Shown: positions 17,044-27,094, counted from the stretch's first letter. The stretch is DNA of 60,193 nucleotides from Caryophanales bacterium UBA1737 (GCA_002315915.1 DCIB01000003.1:1-60193); one strand, 5' to 3'. A program made the numbers and translations. Notes: a model not told the origin generated them from the letters alone.

Positions 17044-18411
17044 ATGTATAATAAAAATTCATGGGATAAATATTCTGATAACGATTTAAAAGAATTATTT
17101 TCTTTTAATGAAGGATATAAAAAATATTTAACTATATCTAAAACTGAAAGATTATGCGTTAATGAATCAATAAGACTTGCAGAAGAAAAAGGATTTAAAG
17201 ATATATCTGCATTTTCTTCTTTAAAAGAAGGAGATAAAGTATATGCAACTAATAAAGGAAAGAATTTAGCTTGCTTTATAATAGGAAAACATTCTATAGA
17301 GGATGGATTAAGAGTACTTGGTGCTCATATTGATTCACCAAGACTAGATGTTAAACAAAATCCTATTTATGAATCATCTAATTTCTGTTTACTTGATACC
17401 CATTATTATGGTGGTATTAAAAAATATCAATGGGTAACAACACCTCTTGCTATACACGGAGTTGTTTGTAAAAAAGATGGATCTGTAATTGAAGTTCATA
17501 TTGGTGATGATAAAAACGATCCAGTAGTAGGTATAAGTGATTTATTAATTCATTTATCAGCTGATCAATTACAAAAACCTGCAGCAAAAGTTGTTGAAGG
17601 TGAAGATTTAGATGTAACTATAGGTTCTATCCCTTTAAAAGGTGAAGAAAAAGATGCTGTTAAAAAGAATATATTAAAATTATTAAAAGAAAAATATAAT
17701 TTTGATGAAGATGATTTATCTTCATCTGAATTAGAAATAGTACCAGCTGGTGAAGCTAAAGACTACGGACTAGATAGATCCATGATTGCATCATACGGAC
17801 ATGATGACCGAGTATGTGCATATACATCATTAAAAGCATTACTTGATACTGATAAAGTTGATTATACATCTTGTTGTATCTTAGTTGATAAAGAAGAAAT
17901 AGGTTCAGTTGGTGCTACAGGTGCTCAGTCTAAATGGTTTGAAAATGTAATTGCAGAATTAATCAATTTAACTACAGATTATAGTGATTTAAAATTACGT
18001 CATGCATTTACAAATACATTAATGTTATCAAGCGATGTATCAGCTGCAACAGATCCATTATATTTATCAGTAAATGAATCTAAAAACTCTGCATTATTAG
18101 GAAATGGTATTTGCTTTAACAAATATACTGGTGCTAGAGGTAAATCAGGATGTAATGATGCAATGCCTGAGTATTTTGCTAAAATAAGAAATGTCTTAGA
18201 CAACGAAAACATTAATTTCCAAACAACTGAACTTGGTAAAGTAGACCAAGGCGGTGGCGGTACTATAGCATATATCTTAGGAAACTATAATATGAATGTA
18301 ATTGATGCAGGCGTAGCCGTAATTAACATGCATGCTCCTATGGAAGTAGTATCTAAAGCTGATGTATTTGAAGCATATAAATGCTATAAAGCATTTATAA
18401 CATTACTATAA
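17044..18411 (+). CDS. M18-family aminopeptidase (aspartyl aminopeptidase-like)
   Basis: A 455-residue cytosolic zinc aminopeptidase that removes N-terminal acidic or other residues from peptides. The metal and catalytic motifs of the M18 family are present: GAHIDSPRLDVK (His/Asp, about residues 95-106), VDKEEIGSVGATG (Glu pair, about 281-293), SSDVSAATDP, and MHAPMEVVSKAD near the C-terminus. The length is normal. A perfect AGGAGG stands 6 nt before the ATG. It is monocistronic, on the plus strand, with its own promoter and terminator. Confidence 0.95.
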   Translation: MYNKNSWDKYSDNDLKELFSFNEGYKKYLTISKTERLCVNESIRLAEEKGFKDISAFSSLKEGDKVYATNKGKNLACFIIGKHSIEDGLRVLGAHIDSPRLDVKQNPIYESSNFCLLDTHYYGGIKKYQWVTTPLAIHGVVCKKDGSVIEVHIGDDKNDPVVGISDLLIHLSADQLQKPAAKVVEGEDLDVTIGSIPLKGEEKDAVKKNILKLLKEKYNFDEDDLSSSELEIVPAGEAKDYGLDRSMIASYGHDDRVCAYTSLKALLDTDKVDYTSCCILVDKEEIGSVGATGAQSKWFENVIAELINLTTDYSDLKLRHAFTNTLMLSSDVSAATDPLYLSVNESKNSALLGNGICFNKYTGARGKSGCNDAMPEYFAKIRNVLDNENINFQTTELGKVDQGGGGTIAYILGNYNMNVIDAGVAVINMHAPMEVVSKADVFEAYKCYKAFITLL

Positions 18412-18418
18412 AACCAAT

Positions 18419-18449
18419 AAGGAAGACTAATTAATTAGTCTTCCTTATA
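18419..18449. terminator. Terminator between convergent genes
   Basis: AAGGAAGACTAA pairs with its complement across two bases and is followed by TATATTTTT. It lies between the aminopeptidase and the minus-strand flavoprotein operon and should serve both. Confidence 0.85.
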
Positions 18450-18452
18450 TTT

Positions 18453-20177
18453 TTATTTAAAATGACGATCTTTTTTATCTAGATCTAATCCAAGTGTTCC
18501 TCCAGGATTCATGATATTATCTGGATCGAAATGTTTCTTTAAGGCTTTATAAATCTTAAATTCTTCTTCACCAGTATAACTTTCAAGCCATGGTCCAAAC
18601 ATCTTACCTATACCATGGTGATGACTCATTGATGCACCTGCTTTTAAGATTGCATCAAGAATTGAAGCATGATATGCTTTAAATTCTTCTGCATCATCAA
18701 ATTTAGATATAAAGATAAAATATAGATTAGCACCATCTGGATATACATGGGACATATGAGTAGTAACTATTGTATTAGGACGTGCTTTACATACTTTTCT
18801 TACATCTGTATGTACTTGTTCCATATTACTCCAGTTAACTGTACATTCCATTGTATCAACAACAATACCAAAATCTAAACATGTATCTCTTAGATATGGG
18901 TCATTAAATCTACCTTTTTCCCAAGATTTACATACAAGACCTGTCATGTTGAATGCGTGATATTTTCTAACGATTCTTCTTATATTTCTCATTACATTAT
19001 TAGAGAATCCTTTTTCACCTTCAGTAAAGCCTAAGAACATACATCTTTCCATATCTTTAAAACCTAATCCATTTAATATAGGTTCTAAAGGTGTTTCATC
19101 TACATTATATAGTTTCATCATAAATGATGTTTCTTCTTGGTCAGATAATCTGAATGCTGAAGCATGACCACATTCACATTGTAGTATTTCTCTTGCTGCA
19201 TCCATTGCATCTTGCCATGTCTTAAACATATATGAGAATCTATTTCTGTTTTCAGGCATATATCTAAATATTCTTAAAGTAACTTCAGTTAGTACTCCAA
19301 AAGTACCTTCTCCACCCATCATAATTTGATTTAAAGATGGACCTGTTGCTTCTCTTGGATATTTAGTTGTATTAATAATACCTACTGGTGTAGCATATTT
19401 TTGACCAGCAACAATATCTGATATACATCCATAATATGTAGAGTTTTGACCAGCACCACGTGTTACTACCCATCCTCCTACAGATGAATATTCAAAACTT
19501 TGTGGGAAATGTCCACAAGTATATGCACGTTTTGCTCCAAACAATTCAACTGCATTATTTAATGTTTTTTCTAAAGTTGGTCCACTCATACCTGCTTGTA
19601 CAGTTATTGTTTGATCAATTTCATTAAATTTAATAACTTTATTAAAGTTACGACGCATGTCAAGTGATACTCCACCTTTAATAGGTTCTACACCACGTGT
19701 TACACTTGATCCTCCACCATATACATATAATGGAATTTTATGTTCAGTTACGTAAGCTACAATCTTTTCTACTTGAACAGTAGTATCTGGATATAAAACA
19801 ATATCAGGTAAAGATTCAAATCTTCTTTCTTTAATACGTAATAAATCATATGCTGTTTTACCATAAGCAACACTTAATCTATCATAATCAGTTTGAGAAA
19901 CATTTTCTTTACCAACAATTTTTGTTAAAGCATCAACATGTTCTTTATCCATTTTAGGTGTTGGTAGACCCGATACTTCTTCAAATCCAATTGAACCTTT
20001 ATATTCTTTAAAATCATCATCAGTTAATTTAAATGTATCTTTAATAAGTTTATATAAAGCTTCTTTAGGATATTTTACAAAATCAGGATCACCCCATCTA
20101 GATATCGAACGATATGATTTTTCTGGTGCTCTTTCTTCTACCCAATTAGGTCTAAAACCTTTATATGGTTTACTCAT
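18453..20177 (-). CDS. FAD-linked oxidase of the alkyl-DHAP synthase (AGPS) family
   Basis: A 574-residue vanillyl-alcohol-oxidase-fold flavoprotein. The N-terminal region RPNWVEERAPEKSY and RWGDP is of the AGPS type, then the FAD-binding domain has VYGGGSSVTRG (about 153-163), YSSVGGWVVTRGAGQNS and GEGTFGVLTEVTLR, and the substrate domain ends in MSHHHGIGK (about 533-541), the His motif of AGPS. AGPS makes ether bonds on dihydroxyacetone-phosphate, and relatives are D-lactate/glycolate-type dehydrogenases. Context (FGGY kinase overlapping by 8 bp, GlpA-like enzymes upstream) points to a glycerol- or triose-phosphate derivative. The exact reaction is unknown; ether-lipid chemistry is possible but not shown. 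Confidence 0.85.
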   Translation of the reverse strand: MSKPYKGFRPNWVEERAPEKSYRSISRWGDPDFVKYPKEALYKLIKDTFKLTDDDFKEYKGSIGFEEVSGLPTPKMDKEHVDALTKIVGKENVSQTDYDRLSVAYGKTAYDLLRIKERRFESLPDIVLYPDTTVQVEKIVAYVTEHKIPLYVYGGGSSVTRGVEPIKGGVSLDMRRNFNKVIKFNEIDQTITVQAGMSGPTLEKTLNNAVELFGAKRAYTCGHFPQSFEYSSVGGWVVTRGAGQNSTYYGCISDIVAGQKYATPVGIINTTKYPREATGPSLNQIMMGGEGTFGVLTEVTLRIFRYMPENRNRFSYMFKTWQDAMDAAREILQCECGHASAFRLSDQEETSFMMKLYNVDETPLEPILNGLGFKDMERCMFLGFTEGEKGFSNNVMRNIRRIVRKYHAFNMTGLVCKSWEKGRFNDPYLRDTCLDFGIVVDTMECTVNWSNMEQVHTDVRKVCKARPNTIVTTHMSHVYPDGANLYFIFISKFDDAEEFKAYHASILDAILKAGASMSHHHGIGKMFGPWLESYTGEEEFKIYKALKKHFDPDNIMNPGGTLGLDLDKKDRHFK

Positions 20178-21726
20178 TTTTTAATATCTCCTTAATTTCC
20201 ACAAATAGCGGGTCTAATCTTTTATATAGTTTTTCATATACATGATAATATTTTAAATATTTTTCATGATTTTCTTTGTTTGGTATAAATACATCTTTAT
20301 CTTGAATCATATATTTAACTGCTTCTTCAACAGATGAATAAATTCCTTTTGATACAAAAGCAACTAAACTTGATCCTATACCACATGCTTCATGTGTTTG
20401 AATTCTTTTAACTGGTAAGCCAAACATATCAGCAGCCATTTGAACAATCTCATCTGATTGAGATCCTCCGCCACCAACATAGATTTCTTCTATTTTTTGT
20501 TTAGCACTTTTCTCCATTAAAAGCATTCCACGATATAAATCAAAATTAATACCTTCAATAATTGCACGATACATATGATATTTATCATGAATATCAGTAA
20601 ATCCAATCATTGATCCTCTTGCATTAGGATTTTGAATACCTGCACCCCAATAAGGTTGTAGTATTAATCCATCACATCCAATAGGTACATCTTTTAGAGT
20701 TCTATTTAATATAACTTCAGGAATTGTACCTTCTTTTTTTGCAAGTTCAATTTCTTCATGACAGAATTTTTCTTTAAACCATGTAAGCATCCAATATCCA
20801 CGATATATTTGAATCTCACCATTATAATATCCTTTAACTACTGCAGGATATGCAGGAGCAAAAGGAGTTGGTTCATAATATTTATCTGTAGTAAATTGAA
20901 TTGTAGCACTTGTACCAAATGATACTGCTGCTTTATTCTTACTAAATACAGATAAGCCTAATGTTTCACAACCCTTATCAGATCCTGTTGCAATAAGTTC
21001 AGTACCTCTTGCAATACCAAAAGCATCACATAATTCATCTTTTACTTTTCCTAGTGAATCACCTGGATTTACTAACTCACATAATTTTTCAGTAGGTACA
21101 TCAAATATAAATCTAGTTAATGCATTTTTAGGTTGCCAACAACCATTTTTATAATCAATTGGTATATGACCTATTTGGTTAGCAACTGAATCTTTTAATT
21201 CTCCAGTTAATAAATAATTTAGATATGTGGGAAGCATTACATATTTTGCTGTCTTTTCCCATATTTCTTTTTCATTAATCATTAACCAGTTACATACTGA
21301 TTGTCTTTGTTGCATATCAATTACATCAGTTACACCAACTAATGCAAGTAACATTTTTTTAAGAGCAGGTATTGGTTTTAATTCTTTTCTATCTGCTTCT
21401 CTCTTATCTAGCCATACAATAATATCACGAAGTGGTAAATTATTTTTATCTAGACATAATACTGTATCTCTAATAGTAGTTAGAGTACATGCGATAACAT
21501 CTTTTAATAGATTTTCATTATTTTTCTTTAATCCATTTACAGCTTCTACAAGACGTTCAAAATAATAGTTTGGCGCTTGTTCAGCATAACCAGCCTCTTT
21601 AGAGAAATAAGGAGTAGGATACTTAACTTGATTAATAGCAACAATTTTGCCTGTTTTATCAACAAGCATTGCTCTTAATGATTGAGTACCTAGATCGAAT
21701 GTTAGTACTAAAGGGTTTTTAATCAT
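20170..21726 (-). CDS. FGGY-family carbohydrate kinase
   Basis: A 518-residue kinase of the glycerol/xylulose/gluconate kinase family. The N-terminal phosphate loop TFDLGTQSLRAML is at about 9-21. The substrate region has IVWLDKREADR, the second lobe has FGTSATIQF, and VGGGGSQSDEIVQMAADMFG (about 425-444) is the family's adenosine signature. It is not a textbook GlpK or XylB by motif, so the substrate (glycerol, a ketose or a related polyol) is open. Its ATG overlaps the stop of the DUF1667 gene, and it lies inside the GlpA-like operon, which favours glycerol or a glycerol-like polyol. Confidence 0.88.
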   Translation of the reverse strand: MIKNPLVLTFDLGTQSLRAMLVDKTGKIVAINQVKYPTPYFSKEAGYAEQAPNYYFERLVEAVNGLKKNNENLLKDVIACTLTTIRDTVLCLDKNNLPLRDIIVWLDKREADRKELKPIPALKKMLLALVGVTDVIDMQQRQSVCNWLMINEKEIWEKTAKYVMLPTYLNYLLTGELKDSVANQIGHIPIDYKNGCWQPKNALTRFIFDVPTEKLCELVNPGDSLGKVKDELCDAFGIARGTELIATGSDKGCETLGLSVFSKNKAAVSFGTSATIQFTTDKYYEPTPFAPAYPAVVKGYYNGEIQIYRGYWMLTWFKEKFCHEEIELAKKEGTIPEVILNRTLKDVPIGCDGLILQPYWGAGIQNPNARGSMIGFTDIHDKYHMYRAIIEGINFDLYRGMLLMEKSAKQKIEEIYVGGGGSQSDEIVQMAADMFGLPVKRIQTHEACGIGSSLVAFVSKGIYSSVEEAVKYMIQDKDVFIPNKENHEKYLKYYHVYEKLYKRLDPLFVEIKEILKNE

Positions 21727-22082
21727 TACTTTACCTCCATTAATCTTGATGTTGTAGCAATTACATCAACACCTAGACCTAATATATTTTTTATAATTAC
21801 ATCACCGCATTTCACTTTTTTAGAAACTACAGTTTTGTTAATTTCTTTCATACAATCAAATATTTTTTCTTTTGGAATATCACTAGTTACCCTAACTGAT
21901 ATTACAGGACATTCTTTAAATGAAGTTCTAACAGTAGTTGCAATAGTACGCATAGGATGAGTTAATTCATTTTTAGCAAAATCAATTCCTCTTTTACAAG
22001 TGTTACCTGTAACTTCTAAGCTAGATTCATCTATACATAAATTACATCCATTGGGACAAACAATACAAGTAAAGTTTTTCAT
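21726..22082 (-). CDS. DUF1667 protein, accessory to GlpA-type flavoenzymes
   Basis: A 118-residue protein with a Cys-rich head, FTCIVCPNGC (three Cys) plus a further Cys in GNTCKRG, suggesting a metal or Fe-S site. The family typically occurs beside GlpA-like and NAD(P)/FAD oxidoreductase genes, as here, and probably passes electrons. I chose the ATG at 22082 because the ATG at 22091 overlaps the GGAG site of the gene. It starts 1 nt past the upstream stop and ends on the start codon of the kinase. Confidence 0.85.
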   Translation of the reverse strand: MKNFTCIVCPNGCNLCIDESSLEVTGNTCKRGIDFAKNELTHPMRTIATTVRTSFKECPVISVRVTSDIPKEKIFDCMKEINKTVVSKKVKCGDVIIKNILGLGVDVIATTSRLMEVK

Positions 22083-22083
22083 A

Positions 22084-23334
22084 TTATTCATCTCCTTCTA
22101 TATTGAATATAATATTAGAATTTTTATTTAAATTCTTAAATTCAACATCTATTTTTTCCATTTCAGGTGGTCTTAACGCCATGAAACGCTTTTTAAATAT
22201 AACTTCTCCATCAACAGATATTGTTGCTGTTGCATTCTTTAATATCTTATTCGATCTAAAAAACATTACTGTTTTATCTAGATAATCATTAATATTTATT
22301 TTTTCTGGGACTAAATATAATGTATCTCCAGTAACATTAATATCTATTAATAATCTTTCTTTATCTTTTTTAGTCGCTGCAGCATGCCCTGCAATTTGTG
22401 CTGATAATGAAACATAATCAGCTAAATCATTAACATGTGTTGCGTTACCACAAGTATAGATATTATCTATATTAGTTTCAAAATTATTATCACAAATAGC
22501 ACCTTTAGCAAGTTTATCAGCTGTAACTCCAACTGATTCTGCAAGTTCATTTTCAGGTATTAATCCAACTGATAATACTAATGTATCGCATTCAATAACT
22601 TCTTCAGTACCTTTAATTGGTCTTAATTTTTCATCTACTTTACATACTTCAACAGCACTTAATCTTTCATCTCCAAATACTCTAGTTACTGTTGTTGATA
22701 AATGAAGAGGAATATTAAAATCATTTAAACATTGTTGAACATTTCTTGATAATCCTGATACAGTTGGTTTTACTTCATATACACCAAGTACTTTAGCACC
22801 TTCTAAAGTAAGACGTCTTGCCATTATTAAGCCAATATCACCAGATCCTAAAATTACAACATTCTTAGATGGCATTATACCATCGATATTTACTAAATGT
22901 TGAATTGCACCAGCTGTGATAACTCCAAATGGACGAGTTCCTTGAATAAATACTTGTTTTGCAGAACGTTCTCTACATCCTGTTGCAAAAATAATTTTAT
23001 TACATATAAGATGTTCCATACCATCACGTGTTACTACAGATAAATGATATTCTTCATCTACTTTATTAATATGTGATACAAAAGCTAATGTTTTATATGG
23101 AATATTATTCTTTTTTACTTCTTCTATATATCTTATAGCATATTCTGGACCAGATAGTTTTTCTCCAAATCTAAGAAGACCAAAACCATCATGAATACAT
23201 TGTTTTAATATTCCGCCTAGTTCTACTTCACGTTCTAATATGATAACTTTAGCACCACATAAATGTGCTTCTAAAGCAGCAGCTAAACCAGCTGGTCCAC
23301 CACCTATAACAATAACATCATAATTATTATTCAT
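22084..23334 (-). CDS. NAD/FAD-dependent pyridine nucleotide oxidoreductase
   Basis: A 416-residue two-dinucleotide-binding flavoprotein. The FAD motif VIVIGGGPAGLAAALEA is at about 6-22, the NAD motif VVILGSGDIGLIMARRL at about 161-177, and NIYTCGNATHVND is the second FAD motif near 285. A CxxC-type redox disulfide is not evident. It resembles the HcnB/NoxA-like partner found in three-gene sets with GlpA-like and DUF1667 proteins, and would pass electrons from the GlpA-like enzyme to NAD. Overlaps the upstream gene by 8 bp. Confidence 0.88.
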   Translation of the reverse strand: MNNNYDVIVIGGGPAGLAAALEAHLCGAKVIILEREVELGGILKQCIHDGFGLLRFGEKLSGPEYAIRYIEEVKKNNIPYKTLAFVSHINKVDEEYHLSVVTRDGMEHLICNKIIFATGCRERSAKQVFIQGTRPFGVITAGAIQHLVNIDGIMPSKNVVILGSGDIGLIMARRLTLEGAKVLGVYEVKPTVSGLSRNVQQCLNDFNIPLHLSTTVTRVFGDERLSAVEVCKVDEKLRPIKGTEEVIECDTLVLSVGLIPENELAESVGVTADKLAKGAICDNNFETNIDNIYTCGNATHVNDLADYVSLSAQIAGHAAATKKDKERLLIDINVTGDTLYLVPEKININDYLDKTVMFFRSNKILKNATATISVDGEVIFKKRFMALRPPEMEKIDVEFKNLNKNSNIIFNIEGDE

Positions 23335-25048
23335 AATGTATATTCTCCTTTAAATTAGAATATCCTATTTTTGATATTTCAGAACGTTTTAATACGTCTT
23401 TTAATTCAATGTTTTCATGTTCTGCAATAATCTTTGCAACTATTGGCATACAAAAAGATCCTTGACATCTACCCATTCCAGGTCTTAAACGACGTTTAAT
23501 ACCATCAATAGTAGCAACTTTTATAGGTGAATTTAATGCATCAATGATTTCTCCTTTAGAGATTTCTTCACATCGACATACCATTTCGCCATAATTAGGA
23601 TTCTTTTTAATATATTTATCACGTGTATTATCATCCATTTCATTTAAATGTGGAATAGCACATTTACGTTTTGGATTAAATGATTTATTAATAGATGCAT
23701 TAAATATTTTGGCAATATCAGCGGCAACCATTACACCAATTGCTGGTGCACAAGTTAATCCTGGTGATTGAATACCAGCTACATGATATATGTTTTTACA
23801 TTTTCTACCCTTTTCAATAATAAAATCTTCTTCATAGGTAGCAGCTCTTACACCAGAAAAATATGCAATAGTATCACCACGTCTTAAAGCCATAGAAGTA
23901 TTTGATTGTTTATTAAATACTGTATTTAATCCAGACATATATGTAGCATAATCTTCTTTATTAGGTATTTCTTGTGCATCAGGTCCTAATAAGATATTTC
24001 CATGAACAGTTGGCATAGTTCCGCCACCTTTTGTATGTTTTTGTTCTTTAGGGACTTTTTTAATCTCTTTTATAGAGGCAATAGAACTAGACATAATTGA
24101 TGCTTTTTTATCCATTATAATATCTGTTCCGCGTCTTGGATGAATAGAGAAGAATTTATCATTAGCCATTTCTGCTATATCATCACTAAATACTCCCGCT
24201 GCATTAATAACATATTTAGGATAAATTATTCCTCTATTAGTCTTAACACTAATAATAGAACCATATTTTAATTCAAAAGATTCACATATTGTATTAAGTG
24301 ATACTTCAGCTCCATTTTCTACCGCATTTTCAGCATATGCAATAGTTAATTCATATGGAGATACAATTCCAGCCATTGGATTATATATTCCATATTTAAA
24401 TTTAGGATTATAATTTGGTTCTTTTTCTTTAATAAACTTCTTACCAACAAATTTAGTATCATCTACTCCACAATGATATTTTCTTAAAAGTATCATTATC
24501 ATAACAGGTAATCTAAATAATTCTTGAGTAAAACAAGCAATTTGACCAGGTCTTTTAAAAGGTACATCTAAATCTTTACATACCTCATCAAACATTCTAT
24601 TACCTTTAACAACTAGAGATTGTTTCAATGTTCCTTTAGGTAAATCTACTCCTGGATGAACTTCTCCATCATTTCTACCTGATGCTTGATTAGCTAAATC
24701 TGCTTCTTTATCAATTAATAATGTTTTTAAATTATATTTAGATAATTCTCTAAGTATTGCAGATCCAATTACTCCTCCACCAATTACTAAAACATCAACA
24801 TGTTTATTATCTAATGTATTATCTTTTAAAAGAGGTGTTCTAATAGGATCTTTTACTAATCCTTTAACAATAATATTATTAACAACATGAATTTTAGATC
24901 CCTTTTTTGCAATTAGAAATCCTGCATCTAAGAATTCACCATAAGAATCTACTTCACCAGTTAAAAATAAAGTATCGTTAATAAAGGAAACTTTTACTTT
25001 TTTATTAAATCTTTTATTTAATTTATTTTGTAATTTCGAAATATTCAT
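23327..25048 (-). CDS. GlpA-like FAD dehydrogenase with C-terminal BFD [2Fe-2S] domain
   Basis: About 573 residues, starting at the ATG at 25048, which has AAGGA 8 nt ahead; a TTG 24 nt upstream lacks such a site. Residues 1-70 form an extra small domain, then the DAO-type FAD domain opens with VLVIGGGVIGSAILREL, with ASGRNDGEVHPG as the active-site region. The tail has four spaced Cys (CRCEE and GRCQGSFC), a bacterioferritin-ferredoxin-like cluster as in anaerobic GlpA. It probably oxidises glycerol-3-phosphate or a close analogue. First gene of a five-gene operon whose members overlap or abut. Confidence 0.9.
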   Translation of the reverse strand: MNISKLQNKLNKRFNKKVKVSFINDTLFLTGEVDSYGEFLDAGFLIAKKGSKIHVVNNIIVKGLVKDPIRTPLLKDNTLDNKHVDVLVIGGGVIGSAILRELSKYNLKTLLIDKEADLANQASGRNDGEVHPGVDLPKGTLKQSLVVKGNRMFDEVCKDLDVPFKRPGQIACFTQELFRLPVMIMILLRKYHCGVDDTKFVGKKFIKEKEPNYNPKFKYGIYNPMAGIVSPYELTIAYAENAVENGAEVSLNTICESFELKYGSIISVKTNRGIIYPKYVINAAGVFSDDIAEMANDKFFSIHPRRGTDIIMDKKASIMSSSIASIKEIKKVPKEQKHTKGGGTMPTVHGNILLGPDAQEIPNKEDYATYMSGLNTVFNKQSNTSMALRRGDTIAYFSGVRAATYEEDFIIEKGRKCKNIYHVAGIQSPGLTCAPAIGVMVAADIAKIFNASINKSFNPKRKCAIPHLNEMDDNTRDKYIKKNPNYGEMVCRCEEISKGEIIDALNSPIKVATIDGIKRRLRPGMGRCQGSFCMPIVAKIIAEHENIELKDVLKRSEISKIGYSNLKENIHYE

Positions 25049-25076
25049 ATTTTTATTCCTTCTATTATTCAAACAT

Positions 25077-25082
25077 ATTATA
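25077..25082 (-). promoter_or_regulatory. -10 box of the GlpA-like operon
   Basis: On the minus strand a perfect TATAAT about 29 nt before the ATG at 25048; no good -35 match is visible. Confidence 0.4.
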
Positions 25083-25163
25083 CAAGATTTAATTAAAATA
25101 TTAAAGCAAACTTATAAAATATGTTATTTATGTAATATTTATTTAATAAATATTTCCTATAAA

Positions 25164-25200
25164 TTAAAATAATGACACAATAAATGTGTCATTATTTTAA
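25164..25200 (-). terminator. uxuA terminator
   Basis: AAAATAATGACACA pairs with TGTGTCATTATTTT across a short loop directly past the uxuA stop at 25201. Confidence 0.85.
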
Positions 25201-26244
25201 TTAATTTAATTCTTTTTCGTATGCTTCAAAAAGACCATTTATATATGTACAACCTAATGCTCTGTCATATAATCCATATCCAGGTTTAGCATCTTCTCCC
25301 CAGATATTTCTTCCATGGTCTGGTCTAACATATCCATCAAATTTATTTGTAACAAGTATTTTTACTATTCTTGCCATATCGATAGAACCACTCTTGGAAT
25401 AATGTCCTACTTCACAGAATGAATCTAAATCATCTGTATATAATACATTTCTCATGTGTACAAAATGAACTCTTTTTTGTTTAGAATATTTATCAATCAT
25501 TTTATATAGATCATTAAATTTACCACTACCAAGACTTCCAGTACAGAATGTTATTCCATTATTTGTAGATGGAACAGCAGCAAACATTTTATCAAAATCT
25601 TCTTCTGTTGATACAATTCTAGGAATACCAAATACATCCCAAGGTGGATCGTCTGGGTGAATAGCCATATTAATTCCAACTTCTTCGCATACAGGAATTA
25701 CTTTCTTTAAAAAATATACTAAGTTATCAAATAGTGTTTCATGAGACATAGACTGATATTTCTTTAATAAATCTTGTAATTCTTCAGCTGAATATGATTC
25801 ATCCCATCCTGGTAAATGTAAATTATTAGGATCCACTTTTGCAAAATCATCTGCAGAATAAGATAATGAATTAGATCCATCTGGATTAATATGATGCATT
25901 TCTGTTCTTAGCCAATCAAATACTGGCATAAAGTTATAGCATACACATTTAACTCCATATTTAGCACATAGTCTTAAATTTTTAATATAATTATCTATTA
26001 AATAATCTCTATCGAGTGCACCTAGTTTAATATTTTCATGAACAGGTATTGATTCAATAACTTCCATATTAATATTTTTACTATCACACATTTCTTTTAA
26101 TTCTTTTAATGATTCATCAATCCATGCTTCACCAACTTTAACATCATATAAAGCAGTTACAACACTAGACATATTAGGGATTTGTCTAATATGATCTAAA
26201 GTTATAGAATCATTTTTACCATACCATCTAAAAGATAATTTCAT
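25201..26244 (-). CDS. uxuA: Mannonate dehydratase
   Basis: 347 residues. It dehydrates D-mannonate to 2-keto-3-deoxy-D-gluconate in hexuronate breakdown. The TIM-barrel family motifs are plain: LSFRWYGKND at the start, VCYNFMPVFDWLRT, MAIHPDDPPW (metal-binding His), VHFVHMRNV, and YVRPDHGRNIWGE near the C-terminus. I place the start at 26244, where GGAG stands 8 nt ahead and only 1 nt separates it from the upstream stop; a longer frame would overlap the SDR gene. It forms a two-gene operon with the SDR reductase. Confidence 0.95.
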   Translation of the reverse strand: MKLSFRWYGKNDSITLDHIRQIPNMSSVVTALYDVKVGEAWIDESLKELKEMCDSKNINMEVIESIPVHENIKLGALDRDYLIDNYIKNLRLCAKYGVKCVCYNFMPVFDWLRTEMHHINPDGSNSLSYSADDFAKVDPNNLHLPGWDESYSAEELQDLLKKYQSMSHETLFDNLVYFLKKVIPVCEEVGINMAIHPDDPPWDVFGIPRIVSTEEDFDKMFAAVPSTNNGITFCTGSLGSGKFNDLYKMIDKYSKQKRVHFVHMRNVLYTDDLDSFCEVGHYSKSGSIDMARIVKILVTNKFDGYVRPDHGRNIWGEDAKPGYGLYDRALGCTYINGLFEAYEKELN

Positions 26245-26245
26245 A

Positions 26246-27094
26246 TTATACTCCAGAATATGATGAGAAGCCACCATCAATAGGTATACAAATACCTGTT
26301 ACAAAAGATGCAGCATCACTACTTAATAAGAAAAGTGTTGCTCCAAGCAATTCATAAGGTTCTCCAAATCTACCCATAGGAGTAGATGATAATATCTTAT
26401 GAGTTCTTGCAGTAGGAGTTCCATCTTCATTCCATAATAATGATTTATTTTGAGCTGTAGATAAGAATCCAGGTGCTATAGCATTAACTCTAATTCCAAC
26501 ATGTGAAAAATGTACAGCAAGCCATTGTGTAAAATTTGTAACAGCAGCTTTTGCTCCGCTATATGCAGGAATCTTAGTTAAAGGGGTAAAAGCATTCATA
26601 GATGAAATATTTAAAATAGAACAATCCTTTTTACCAATCATATCTTTAGCAAATTCTTGTGTAGGAAGAAGTGTTCCTAAAAAGTTTAAATTAAATACAA
26701 ATGATACACCTTCTTCATCTAAATCAAAGAATGTTTTTAAATTTTCTTTATCATATGATAATTCACAATATTCATTATCGGATGTAGCTTTAGGATTATT
26801 ACCACCAGCTCCATTTACTAATATATCAACACTACCAAAATCTTTTAATATTTTTTCATGAGTATCTTTTAATGAATCTTTATTTAATACATTACAAGCA
26901 TATGCAGTAGCTATACCACCATCTTCTTTAATCATATTAACAGTTTTTTCTGCAGCTTCAAGTTTTAAATCTAAAACAGCTACTTTTGCTCCGCAAGCAG
27001 CAATAGCTTTAGCCATTTCAGAACAAATTACTCCACCAGCTCCAGTAACTACTGCTACCTTATTATTTAAATCTATCATAAAAGGTAATTTCAT
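26246..27094 (-). CDS. SDR-family D-mannonate oxidoreductase (fructuronate reductase)
   Basis: A 282-residue short-chain dehydrogenase. The NAD motif VVTGAGGVICSEMAKA is at about 15-30, NGAGG at about 93, the catalytic Ser in NISSMNAF, and YSGAK (Tyr and Lys) at about 178-182. SDR enzymes beside uxuA in Firmicutes usually reduce fructuronate to mannonate, the step before UxuA, replacing the unrelated long-chain UxuB. The assignment is by context; related SDRs act on other sugar acids. Followed at 1 nt by uxuA. Confidence 0.88.
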   Translation of the reverse strand: MKLPFMIDLNNKVAVVTGAGGVICSEMAKAIAACGAKVAVLDLKLEAAEKTVNMIKEDGGIATAYACNVLNKDSLKDTHEKILKDFGSVDILVNGAGGNNPKATSDNEYCELSYDKENLKTFFDLDEEGVSFVFNLNFLGTLLPTQEFAKDMIGKKDCSILNISSMNAFTPLTKIPAYSGAKAAVTNFTQWLAVHFSHVGIRVNAIAPGFLSTAQNKSLLWNEDGTPTARTHKILSSTPMGRFGEPYELLGATLFLLSSDAASFVTGICIPIDGGFSSYSGV

